DNA of 13,334 bases. Source: Propionibacteriaceae bacterium (lineage in GTDB: Bacteria > Actinomycetota > Actinomycetes > Propionibacteriales > Propionibacteriaceae). Below the pieces are notes generated by a model that was not told the origin of the DNA, ran no database searches, and saw only the letters and a program-made list of their open reading frames with translations. Each line of letters opens with the position of its first letter. Position 1 is the stretch's first letter. Position numbers and translations under genes: made by a program. The stretch is taken from the NCBI GenBank assembly GCA_020438595.1, contig JAGQUI010000030.1:1-13334 (forward strand), read 5' to 3'. Of the stretch, positions 7,349 to 13,334 are shown piece after piece.

Positions 7349-8432
7349 ACACCACCCGGTGCAGCCAGCCGTGGGTGTCCTCGACGCGGCCGTACTGGAT
7401 GTCCAGGACCGCGTTGCGGATACCCAGGGTCGCCGGCGAGCCGTTCTCGGGCAGCCGCCACTCGCCCTGCGCGGACTTGAAGCCGCCGATCGGGGTGACC
7501 ACCGCGGCCGTGCCGCAGGAGAAGGCCTCCGCCGTGCTGCCGTCCGCGATGCCCGCGAAGAACTCCTCCGGGGTGATCCGGCGTTCCTCGGGGGCCAGCC
7601 CCAGGTCGGCCGCCACGGCCAGGATGGTCTTGCGGGTGATCCCGTCCAGGATCGTCCCGGTCAGCGCGGGGGTGACCAGGCGGCCGTCCGCCGTGACCAG
7701 GAACACGTTCATGCCGCCGAGTTCCTCGACCCGGTCCTTGTCGGCGGCCTCGACGAACAGCACCTGCGAGCAGCCGTGCTGGGCGCCCTCGTGCTGCGCG
7801 ATCAGCGACGCCGCGTAGTTGCCGCCGCACTTGGCCGCGCCGGTGCCGCCCACGCCGGCGCGCGCGTAGGTGTCGGTCACCCAGATGTCGACCGGCTTCA
7901 CGCCGCCGGTGAAGTAGGGGCCGGACGGGGAGGCGATCACGGAGAACGTCACCGTCTGGGCCGCCCGGACGCCCAGGAACACCTCCGCGGCGAACATGAA
8001 CGGACGCAGGTACAGGCTGCGCTCCCCCTCCGCCTGCGGCACCCAGCGGGCGTCCACCCCGACGAGCTCTGCGCACGCGGCGACGAAGTCGTCCACGTCG
8101 AGCGAGGGCAGCATCAGCCGGGCCGCCGAGGCCTGGAAGCGGCGCGCGTTCTCCTCGGGCCGGAACAGGTGGATCGAGCCGTCGGCGTGCCGGTACGCCT
8201 TCAGCCCCTCGAAAACCTCCTGGGCGTAGTGCAGCACCGCGCTGGCCGGGTCGAGCTGGAACGGGCCGTACGGCTTGATCTCGTCCGCTGCCCAGCCGCC
8301 GTCCTTCGTCCATGTGGCCACGGCCATGTGGTCGGTGAAGTGGTCCCCGAAGCCGGGGTCGGCCAGCACCCGGGCCACGGCGTCGTCGGTAGCCGGGTCG
8401 GGATTGCGGTGCAGCGGGAACGTCAGGGACAT
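7347..8432 (-). CDS. ilvE: Branched-chain amino acid aminotransferase
   Basis: A 361-residue cytoplasmic PLP enzyme (fold type IV, class IV aminotransferase) that transfers the amino group between glutamate and the 2-oxoacids of valine, leucine and isoleucine. Visible are the N-terminal small domain with [14 protein letters not shown], then [10 protein letters not shown], the PLP-binding lysine K201 in [12 protein letters not shown], and the C-terminal phosphate/cofactor region with [15 protein letters not shown]. The length and order match actinobacterial and eukaryotic-type IlvE (about 365 residues) rather than the 309-residue E. coli form. The ATG at 8430-8432 is chosen because TAGCAT lies 6 nt upstream, a leaderless arrangement, and the N-terminus ([11 protein letters not shown]) is as expected. 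It is divergent from leuB and close to cimA, which fits branched-chain amino acid synthesis. Confidence 0.96.
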   Translation of the reverse strand: MSLTFPLHRNPDPATDDAVARVLADPGFGDHFTDHMAVATWTKDGGWAADEIKPYGPFQLDPASAVLHYAQEVFEGLKAYRHADGSIHLFRPEENARRFQASAARLMLPSLDVDDFVAACAELVGVDARWVPQAEGERSLYLRPFMFAAEVFLGVRAAQTVTFSVIASPSGPYFTGGVKPVDIWVTDTYARAGVGGTGAAKCGGNYAASLIAQHEGAQHGCSQVLFVEAADKDRVEELGGMNVFLVTADGRLVTPALTGTILDGITRKTILAVAADLGLAPEERRITPEEFFAGIADGSTAEAFSCGTAAVVTPIGGFKSAQGEWRLPENGSPATLGIRNAVLDIQYGRVEDTHGWLHRVV

Positions 8433-8438
8433 GGGGGC

Positions 8439-8444
8439 ATGCTA
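8439..8444 (-). promoter_or_regulatory. Leaderless promoter -10 of ilvE
   Basis: On the minus strand TAGCAT fits TANNNT and is followed by 6 nt (GCCCCC) and the ATG. A TGGACG-like -35 is present 15 nt upstream, a short spacer. The 115-bp ilvE/leuB divergent gap shows no strong inverted repeat. Confidence 0.6.
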
Positions 8445-8534
8445 TCGCCGCGCCGGTGCCGTCCACGCAGCGGGTCGACCGGGTGGTCACGGGTCGGGAT
8501 TGAGACGGGAGTGTCCGTCAGGTGGCCGCCCCGG

Positions 8535-8540
8535 TAGCCT
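8535..8540 (+). promoter_or_regulatory. Leaderless promoter -10 of leuB
   Basis: TAGCCT fits TANNNT and is followed by 7 nt and the GTG start of leuB at 8548. There is no Shine-Dalgarno and no clear -35 at the right distance. The position of the hexamer also helps to fix the start codon. Confidence 0.6.
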
Positions 8541-8547
8541 CCCGCGG

Positions 8548-9615
8548 GTGAGCAACGCAGCAGCCGGCAAGCCCGTCATCTCCGTCATCGCCGGTGACGG
8601 CATCGGACCCGAGGTCGTCGCAGAGGGCCTGAAGGTCCTCACCACCGTCGTGGGCGAGGACACCTTCGACTTCGTGCACCACGACCTGGGCGCCGAACGC
8701 TGGCAGCGCACGGGCGAGGTGCTGCCGGACGCGGAGCTGGAGCAGCTCGCCGCCTCGCAGGCGATCATCCTCGGCGCGGTGGGCGCGGCTCCCGGGTCGA
8801 AGGCGATCCCGTCCGGCCTGCTGGAGCGCGGCCTGCTGCTGAAGCTGCGGTTCGCGTTCGACCACTACGTGAACCTGCGTCCGTCCAGGCTGTACCCGGG
8901 CATCCCGACCCCGCTGGCCGAGTCGGTGACCAGCCGCGGGCCGGTCGACTTCGTCGTCGTCCGCGAGGGCACCGAGGGCCTGTACTGCGGCAACGGCGGC
9001 GCCTTCCGCGCCGGCACCCCGTACGAGGTGGCCACCGAGGTGAGCATCAACACCGCCCACGGGGTCGAGCGGGTGATCAGGGACGCCTTCGACCGGGCCG
9101 AGAAGCGGCGCAAGAAGGTGACGATGGTGCACAAGCACAACGTGCTGGTGAACGCCGGCGGGCTGTGGAACCGGCTGTTCGCCGCGGTCGCCGCCGAGCA
9201 CCCGGACGTCACCACCGACTACCTGCACGTGGACGCCGCGACGATCGCACTGGTACAGGACCCGCAGCGGTTCGACGTGATGGTCACCGACAATCTCTTC
9301 GGCGACATCCTGACCGACCTCGCCGGCGCGATCACCGGCGGCATCGGCCTGGCGGCCAGCGCCAACATCAACCCGACCGGGGAGTTCCCGTCCATGTTCG
9401 AGCCGGTGCACGGCTCGGCCCCGGACATCGCCGGGCAGGGCATCGCCGACCCCACGGCCACGATCCTGTCGATGGCCCTGCTGCTCGACCACCTGGGCCG
9501 CAGCGAGGACGCGCAGCGGATCGAGGCCGCCGTGGACGCCGACATCGCCGAGCGGGGTGCGTCGAAGCGGCCCACCTCTGTGGTCGGCGACGACATCGCC
9601 GCCCGCGTGCGCTGA
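8548..9615 (+). CDS. leuB: 3-isopropylmalate dehydrogenase
   Basis: A 355-residue cytoplasmic NAD-dependent beta-decarboxylating dehydrogenase. It oxidises 3-isopropylmalate in leucine synthesis and, in the citramalate route, 3-methylmalate to 2-oxobutyrate. The N-terminus is [15 protein letters not shown]; the substrate-arginine region [20 protein letters not shown] and the block [14 protein letters not shown] follow. The metal ligands are D229 (HVDAAT), D253 and D257 within the signature [17 protein letters not shown], and the NAD-binding [21 protein letters not shown] motif is intact. The NGG in place of the PRG loop is characteristic of actinobacterial LeuB. The GTG at 8548 is chosen because the family N-terminus begins about nine residues later and a TAGCCT hexamer lies 7 nt upstream; the longer open frame to the left has no family similarity. 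It is divergent from ilvE. Confidence 0.95.
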   Translation: MSNAAAGKPVISVIAGDGIGPEVVAEGLKVLTTVVGEDTFDFVHHDLGAERWQRTGEVLPDAELEQLAASQAIILGAVGAAPGSKAIPSGLLERGLLLKLRFAFDHYVNLRPSRLYPGIPTPLAESVTSRGPVDFVVVREGTEGLYCGNGGAFRAGTPYEVATEVSINTAHGVERVIRDAFDRAEKRRKKVTMVHKHNVLVNAGGLWNRLFAAVAAEHPDVTTDYLHVDAATIALVQDPQRFDVMVTDNLFGDILTDLAGAITGGIGLAASANINPTGEFPSMFEPVHGSAPDIAGQGIADPTATILSMALLLDHLGRSEDAQRIEAAVDADIAERGASKRPTSVVGDDIAARVR

Positions 9616-9621
9616 TCCCAC

Positions 9622-9633
9622 CCCCGAACGGGG
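9622..9633 (+). terminator. Short hairpin after leuB
   Basis: CCCC-GAAC-GGGG, with a possible closing C-G pair, lies 6 nt past the leuB stop. The stem is only 4-5 bp and no T-run follows, so it is a weak terminator candidate. It is the only structure seen before the next promoter. Confidence 0.25.
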
Positions 9634-9658
9634 ACTGATCACTGTCATCGGGCGGCGG

Positions 9659-9682
9659 TAGCGTGCTGCCAGCGGACGGAGA
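9659..9682 (+). promoter_or_regulatory. Promoter -10 and Shine-Dalgarno of the immunity-like gene
   Basis: TAGCGT (9659-9664) fits TANNNT, and GGAGA (9678-9682) is a Shine-Dalgarno 3 nt before the ATG, tighter than usual. The implied leader is about 15 nt, so this gene is not leaderless although it uses the same style of -10. Confidence 0.45.
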
Positions 9683-9685
9683 ACG

Positions 9686-10105
9686 ATGAGCAGCCCCTTT
9701 CACTACGAGCAGTACCCCCGGCCGGTGCCCGCGCCGGTCGCCTACGTCGCGCCGGTGACCGACCAGCAGCCGATCAGCATCGCGGTGGTGGTGGTCGCCT
9801 GGATCGTCACGCTGTTCAGCTGGGCCTACCTGCTGCCGTGGGCCATCGCGGCGAGCCGGGGCAAGGCGAACCAGTGGGCGGTGCTCCTGGTCAGCCTGTT
9901 CCTGGGCTGGACCGTCATCGGCTGGATCGTCGCCCTGGTTATGTCCCTCACCGCGCACCGGCCGATCGCCGTGGCCCCGATCGTCGGCTACCCCGTCGCT
10001 GCCGCGCTGCCGCCGGCCGCCGCACCCGCCGGCTGGTACCCGAACCCCGGCGGTCCCGGGCAGCGGTACTGGGACGGCTACGAGTGGACGCAGCACTTCG
10101 CGTGA
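9686..10105 (+). CDS. Superinfection-immunity-like membrane protein with C-terminal DUF2510
   Basis: A 139-residue protein. A Pro/Tyr-rich N-terminus (1-29) precedes two transmembrane helices (about 30-56 and 63-88) in the pattern of the 'superinfection immunity protein' family first seen in T4 Imm: YLLPWAIAASRGKANQW (48-64) between the helices and FLGWTVIGWIVALVM (72-86) in the second. Bacterial chromosomes carry many such proteins without a proven phage role. A Pro/Ala linker then leads to GWYPNPGGPGQRYWDGYEWTQHF (116-138), the DUF2510 module, with its four tryptophans W117, W129, W134 and the linking aromatic residues largely in place (three Trp are visible). DUF2510 is found at the ends of actinobacterial membrane proteins and has no established function. 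The gene follows leuB with its own promoter and Shine-Dalgarno and converges on the ATPase gene. Confidence 0.88.
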   Translation: MSSPFHYEQYPRPVPAPVAYVAPVTDQQPISIAVVVVAWIVTLFSWAYLLPWAIAASRGKANQWAVLLVSLFLGWTVIGWIVALVMSLTAHRPIAVAPIVGYPVAAALPPAAAPAGWYPNPGGPGQRYWDGYEWTQHFA

Positions 10106-10119
10106 TCGCTGTTCGCACC

Positions 10120-10165
10120 CAGAGTGGCCCGTAGCGGCCGTAGTCGGCCTCTACAGGCCACTTTG
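10120..10165. terminator. Long hairpin between the immunity-like gene and the ATPase gene
   Basis: An imperfect 46-nt inverted repeat. The outer stem pairs 10120-10134 with 10151-10165 (one mismatch at 10130/10155 and one G-T pair). After one mismatch, GGCCG (10136-10140) pairs with CGGCC (10145-10149) around a 4-nt loop. It fills the 64-bp gap between two convergent stops, starting 14 nt after one and ending 4 nt from the other, so it is well placed to terminate both. No T-run follows. Confidence 0.7.
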
Positions 10166-10169
10166 CGCG

Positions 10170-12584
10170 CTACCTGTCGGCCAAGCTGCCGAACAGGTGC
10201 CGCTTCTCACCGGTGACGCGACCCGAGATCCACCAGATCGCCTCGACCAGCGCGGCCGCGAGCAGGCCCATCGCGGCCCCCGTGGCCATCATCGCGGAGT
10301 TGCTCGGGTCGAGCTGGGGATCGAACCGCTTCAGGAACGGCCAGGCGGCCACCCAGCCGCTGACCTGGTACGGCAGCCAGAAGATCACCAGGTAGGCCGC
10401 CACCGAGCAAAGCCCGATCATCAGCAGCTTCCACCACTCGTAGGGCCGGGCGGTGGTGACCATCACCCAGGCGCCGCCGATCATCAGCGTGAGCAGGGTG
10501 GCCGTGGACGTCTGGATACCGGCCGTCGAGTCGATCCCGGAGCCTGTGCGGACCAGCAGGTACGTGCTGAAGGTGACCACCGCGACCACGATCCCGGACG
10601 GGATCGAGAAGCTCATCACCCGCTGCAGGAAGCCGTGCCGGGCCCGCTCGGCGTTCGGCGCGAGGGCGAGGACCGAGGCCGGGATGCCGATCGTGAACCA
10701 GCCCACGAACGAGATGTGGATGGGCACGAACGGGAACGGCAGGTGCCACAGCGCCACCAGCAGCGCCAGCACGATCGAGTACATCGTCTTGGTCAGGAAG
10801 AAGTTCGCGACCCGCTCGATGTTGCCGATCACCCGCCGGCCCTCGGCCACCACGTGCGGGAGCGTGGCGAAGCTGTCGTCGAGCAGCACCAGCTGGGCCA
10901 CCGAGCGGGTGGCCGCGGCGCCCGAGCCCATCGCCACGCCGAGGTCGGAGTCCTTGATCGCGAGCACGTCGTTGACTCCGTCGCCGGTCATCGCGACGTT
11001 GTGGCCCTTCGACTGCAGCGCGGCCACCATCTGCCGCTTCTGCTGCGGCGAGACCCGGCCGAACACGCCCGCGGCCTGGACCCGGTCGGCGAACTGCTCC
11101 TCGTCCTCGGGCAGGGTGCGGGCGTCCACGACCTCACCGGCCTCCACGCCCAGCGAGCCGGTCACCGCACCGACGGAGGTGGCGTTGTCGCCGGAGATCA
11201 CCTTCACCGCCACATCCTGCTCTGCGAAGTAGGCCAGGGTGTCGCGCGCCTCGGGACGCACCTTCTGCTCCAGCACGACCAGGGCGCGCGGCTCGACCAT
11301 CCCCGGGGCGTCGGCGGTGTCCACCGCGCGGTCGGCCTCGCCGAGCAGCAGGACGCGGCGTCCGGTCGAGCCGAGTTCCTCGGCGCGCTCCGCAGCGTGG
11401 CTGCCCGTCGCGGCGAGGACGTCGGGCGCGCCCAGCACCCAGTGGCCGCGTCCGTCGAACGACATGCCCGACCACTTCTTCGCCGACGTGAACGGCGCCA
11501 TCGCCGTGACGTCCCAGGCATCGACGGTGAGCGGGAGCGACGTCGCCAGCGCCACCACGGAGGCGTTCGGACGCGGGTCCGCCGCGGCCAGCTGGGCGAG
11601 CACCTCACGCTCCTCGTCGCCGTCGCCGCTGAGCACGTCCAGCTCGCCGAACCGCAGGCCGTTCTCGGTCAGCGTGCCGGTCTTGTCGGCGCAGACCACG
11701 TCGACGCGGGCGAGACCCTCGATCGCCGGCAGTTCCTGCACCAGCACGTTCAACTGGCCCAGCCGCACGACGCCGACGGCGAAGGCGAGCGAGGTGAGCA
11801 GCACCAGCCCCTCGGGCACCATCGGCACCAGCGCGCCGGCCATCGAGAGCACCTTCTCCTGCCAGGTGCCCGGCTGGGCCCACTGCACCCAGACCGTGGC
11901 GGCGCCCACCGGGATCAGCAGCCAGGTGATCAGGCGGAGGATCTTGTTGATGCCGCTCTGCAGCTCGGACTTCACCAGCGAGAACTTGCTGGCCTCCATG
12001 GTGAGCTTGGCTGCGTAGGACTCGCTCCCGACCCGGGTGGCCCGGAACGCGCCGACCCCGGCCACCACGAAGCTCCCGGACATGACCTCGTCGCCGGGCT
12101 GCTTGAGCAGCGGGTCGGACTCGCCGGTGAGCAGCGACTCGTCCACCTCGAGGTAGGACGCCTCGACGACCTCCCCGTCCACGACGACCTGGTCGCCCGG
12201 GCCGATCTCGATGATGTCGTCGAGCACGATGTGCTCCCGCGGCACGAGCTCCGCCGAGTCGTCGCGTCGGACGGTGGGCTTGCCCTCCCCCACCACGGCG
12301 AGGTTGTCCAGCGTCCGCTTCGCCCGCAACTCCTGCACGATGCCGATGCCGGAGTTGATGATGATCAGGAAGCCGAACAGCGCGTTCACGATGCTGCCGG
12401 TGCTGAGCACCATGACGAACAGCACCATCAGCAGGAAGTTGATCCTGGTGAAGACGTTCGCCTTCACGATGTCCCAGGTGGTGCGTCCGGAGCGGGGCGG
12501 CAGGTCGTTGGTCAGGCCGCGCCGGACGCGATCCTCGACCTCGGCGGCAGTGAGGCCCGGGGTACGGCCGGTGTCGACGGTCAC
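10170..12584 (-). CDS. ctpE: CtpE-like cation-translocating P-type ATPase
   Basis: An integral membrane P-type ATPase of 804 residues that closely resembles mycobacterial CtpE, reported as a calcium transporter. In order: N-terminal [18 protein letters not shown]; first membrane pair (about 50-82); actuator domain with TGES (153-156); second membrane pair with PMVPEG (254-259) in the ion-binding helix; phosphorylation motif DKTGTLT with D300; nucleotide domain with KWSG; hinge motif TGDGVND (about 531-537); and the C-terminal membrane helices. No N-terminal metal-binding CXXC domain is present, which argues against a Cu/Zn exporter. The start could be the GTG at 12584 (chosen, because it matches the CtpE N-terminal length) or the GTG at 12602, which adds six residues. 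It lies 35 bp after a LiaF-like gene on the same strand and is probably cotranscribed, though TACGCT at 12622-12627 could be a second promoter. Confidence 0.88.
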   Translation of the reverse strand: MTVDTGRTPGLTAAEVEDRVRRGLTNDLPPRSGRTTWDIVKANVFTRINFLLMVLFVMVLSTGSIVNALFGFLIIINSGIGIVQELRAKRTLDNLAVVGEGKPTVRRDDSAELVPREHIVLDDIIEIGPGDQVVVDGEVVEASYLEVDESLLTGESDPLLKQPGDEVMSGSFVVAGVGAFRATRVGSESYAAKLTMEASKFSLVKSELQSGINKILRLITWLLIPVGAATVWVQWAQPGTWQEKVLSMAGALVPMVPEGLVLLTSLAFAVGVVRLGQLNVLVQELPAIEGLARVDVVCADKTGTLTENGLRFGELDVLSGDGDEEREVLAQLAAADPRPNASVVALATSLPLTVDAWDVTAMAPFTSAKKWSGMSFDGRGHWVLGAPDVLAATGSHAAERAEELGSTGRRVLLLGEADRAVDTADAPGMVEPRALVVLEQKVRPEARDTLAYFAEQDVAVKVISGDNATSVGAVTGSLGVEAGEVVDARTLPEDEEQFADRVQAAGVFGRVSPQQKRQMVAALQSKGHNVAMTGDGVNDVLAIKDSDLGVAMGSGAAATRSVAQLVLLDDSFATLPHVVAEGRRVIGNIERVANFFLTKTMYSIVLALLVALWHLPFPFVPIHISFVGWFTIGIPASVLALAPNAERARHGFLQRVMSFSIPSGIVVAVVTFSTYLLVRTGSGIDSTAGIQTSTATLLTLMIGGAWVMVTTARPYEWWKLLMIGLCSVAAYLVIFWLPYQVSGWVAAWPFLKRFDPQLDPSNSAMMATGAAMGLLAAALVEAIWWISGRVTGEKRHLFGSLADR

Positions 12585-12619
12585 GCCGCCAGCCTGCCAC
12601 ACCGGGCGAGCGGGGACGA

Positions 12620-13147
12620 TCAGCGTAACTGCGGGGTGTCTCCGCTGCGGCGCTGCTCCCGGCGCAGCAGGCGACGCAGACGCCGCTCGTCGCCCCGGTT
12701 GGGGTAGCGGATGATCATCGTGCCGACGCCGAGCGAGCCGCTCAGCACCAGCACGGGGTGGCCGGGTTCCGGCTCTTCGAACACCTTGATCCGCCGGGTG
12801 CCGATGCCGGGACGGAGGCGTTCGGCCTGAGCGGCCCAGCCGGCCGGCAGCACCATCACGATCGTGCCCACGCCGCCCGAGATGTCCAGCTGGATCACCG
12901 GCGACGCCGGCGTCGCCCGGCGGAAGTCGAGCCGGACCGACCCGATGTCACCGTGGATCCGGATGTAGGGAGGCACCGTCCAGACCCCGTCCTTGCGCAA
13001 GGTCTTGCCACCCGCGGCGAGCACGAGCGGATCCTGCGGACTGTAGCCGGGTCGTGGCGGTGCGGGGACGGAGCCTGCGTCCGGCACCGGCAGACCGGCG
13101 TCGGGCCGGTACGTCGGCCACTGGGGTTCCTGCGGTGGCTGCGCCAT
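12620..13147 (-). CDS. LiaF-like / DUF1707-associated beta domain protein
   Basis: A 175-residue protein of unknown function. Residues 1-40 are Pro-rich and probably disordered. About 62-148 form a beta-rich domain with the look of the C-terminal half of LiaF/DUF1707 'cell wall-active antibiotic response' proteins: [10 protein letters not shown] (66-75), [31 protein letters not shown] in pieces across 86-116, and [13 protein letters not shown] (137-149). The C-terminus (151-167) is very Arg-rich. The usual DUF1707 domain and membrane helices are absent, so it should be soluble. The ATG is 6 nt after a TAGGCT hexamer, a leaderless arrangement. It is upstream of the CtpE-like ATPase gene in the same direction, with 35 bp between them, which suggests a shared transcript. 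The family link is by pattern only. Confidence 0.75.
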   Translation of the reverse strand: MAQPPQEPQWPTYRPDAGLPVPDAGSVPAPPRPGYSPQDPLVLAAGGKTLRKDGVWTVPPYIRIHGDIGSVRLDFRRATPASPVIQLDISGGVGTIVMVLPAGWAAQAERLRPGIGTRRIKVFEEPEPGHPVLVLSGSLGVGTMIIRYPNRGDERRLRRLLRREQRRSGDTPQLR

Positions 13148-13153
13148 GGACAG

Positions 13154-13159
13154 AGCCTA
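13154..13159 (-). promoter_or_regulatory. Leaderless promoter -10 of the LiaF-like gene
   Basis: On the minus strand TAGGCT fits TANNNT and is followed by 6 nt (CTGTCC) and the ATG. A 13-bp palindrome CGCGCCTGGCGCG (13167-13179) lies just upstream, between -10 and any -35, and could be an operator, although such sequences are common in GC-rich DNA. Confidence 0.6.
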
Positions 13160-13197
13160 GTTGAGCCGCGCCTGGCGCGCGTCCACCCCCGTCCACG

Positions 13198-13267
13198 ACA
13201 AACGCTCCCGAAATTCGCCGTTGCTCCCGGAATTTCGGGAGCAACAACGAATTTCGGGAGCGTCTGT
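13198..13267 (-). terminator. Long nested hairpin after ilvC, built from a repeated 12-nt unit
   Basis: The outer arms 13198-13217 and 13248-13267 pair with one mismatch (15 bp at 13203-13217/13248-13262 are perfect). A CC/AA internal loop follows, then a perfect 10-bp inner stem (13220-13229/13236-13245) with a 6-nt loop. The hairpin starts 6 nt after the putative ilvC stop. The unit GCTCCCGAAATT occurs four times: 13204 and 13223 (one change) forward, and 13231 and 13250 in reverse, with a 19-nt period on both sides. No T-run follows. Confidence 0.65.
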
Positions 13268-13273
13268 GCCGGG

Positions 13274-13334
13274 TCAGCGGGACGCGGTGCCCTCGACGTA
13301 GTCGTCGTCGTGGCTCTTCACCCACGCCATCAGC
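13274..13334 (-). CDS. ilvC: Probable C-terminal end of ketol-acid reductoisomerase, partial
   Basis: Only the last 19 codons and the TGA lie in the window. The tail LMAWVKSHDDDYVEGTASR resembles the C-terminus of actinobacterial class I IlvC proteins (the L-M-x-W-V segment after the knotted helical domain). IlvC converts acetohydroxyacids to 2,3-dihydroxyacids with NADPH in valine, leucine and isoleucine synthesis, which fits the cimA, leuB and ilvE genes nearby. The call is from a short tail and from context, so it is tentative. A different gene with a similar end cannot be excluded without the sequence to the right. Confidence 0.55.
   Translation of the reverse strand, partial: LMAWVKSHDDDYVEGTASR

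Noticed and set aside
8275..8547. An N-terminal extension of leuB upstream of the GTG at 8548
   Set aside because: The frame stays open, but it would cover the ilvE promoter and start, and the residues do not resemble LeuB. The GTG with a TAGCCT box 7 nt upstream gives the normal N-terminus.
10197..12707. An 836-codon open frame on the plus strand opposite the P-type ATPase
   Set aside because: The ATPase frame has every diagnostic P-type motif; the opposite frame is His/Arg/Gln-rich without motifs.
13198..13267. Possible CRISPR fragment, because a short unit recurs at a regular 19-nt period
   Set aside because: The copies are in opposite orientation and build a hairpin, the unit is only 12 nt, there are no unique spacers of CRISPR length, and no cas gene is present.

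Overview
The window is very GC-rich and looks like chromosomal DNA of an actinobacterium, probably of the Propionibacteriales type. Support comes from a DUF2510 module (essentially actinobacterial), a P-type ATPase that strongly resembles mycobacterial CtpE, an actinobacterial-style IlvE of about 360 residues, and gene starts that mostly lack a Shine-Dalgarno but carry a TANNNT -10 hexamer 6-7 nt before the start codon, the layout of leaderless transcripts. I see no mobile element, tRNA, rRNA or CRISPR array. Ten genes plus two partial genes fill almost all of the window, and no gap exceeds 150 bases.

Layout from left to right: a partial fumarylacetoacetate-hydrolase family gene (-); a D-2-hydroxyacid dehydrogenase (-), divergent from thymidine phosphorylase deoA (+) across only 22 bp; a 733-residue lipoprotein with a FlgD-type Ig-like C-terminus (-), convergent with and overlapping deoA; citramalate synthase cimA (-), divergent from thiol peroxidase tpx (+); branched-chain aminotransferase ilvE (-), convergent with tpx and divergent from 3-isopropylmalate dehydrogenase leuB (+); a small two-helix 'superinfection immunity'-like membrane protein with a DUF2510 tail (+); a CtpE-like cation P-type ATPase (-), preceded in the same direction by a small LiaF-like beta protein; and, entering from the right edge, what looks like the last codons of ilvC (-).

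The metabolic theme is branched-chain amino acid synthesis. CimA makes citramalate from pyruvate and acetyl-CoA, LeuB (with LeuCD, not in the window) takes it on to 2-oxobutyrate, IlvC works on the common acetohydroxyacid step, and IlvE does the final transamination. Together this implies a threonine-independent route to isoleucine. DeoA (pyrimidine salvage), Tpx (peroxide defence) and the ATPase are separate functions interleaved with it. The genes are mostly single transcription units in alternating orientation, separated by compact promoters and hairpin terminators rather than grouped in one operon.

Most of the interest is in the non-coding DNA: a 10-bp palindrome that supplies overlapping, mirror-image -10 boxes to two divergent leaderless genes; a repeated TAGNNT start architecture at seven genes; a 10-bp inverted repeat at the cimA start; and a long hairpin built of four copies of one 12-nt unit after ilvC. 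No complete new defence or biosynthetic system is evident. The immunity-DUF2510 fusion, the large lipoprotein and the LiaF-like protein are the uncharacterised genes.
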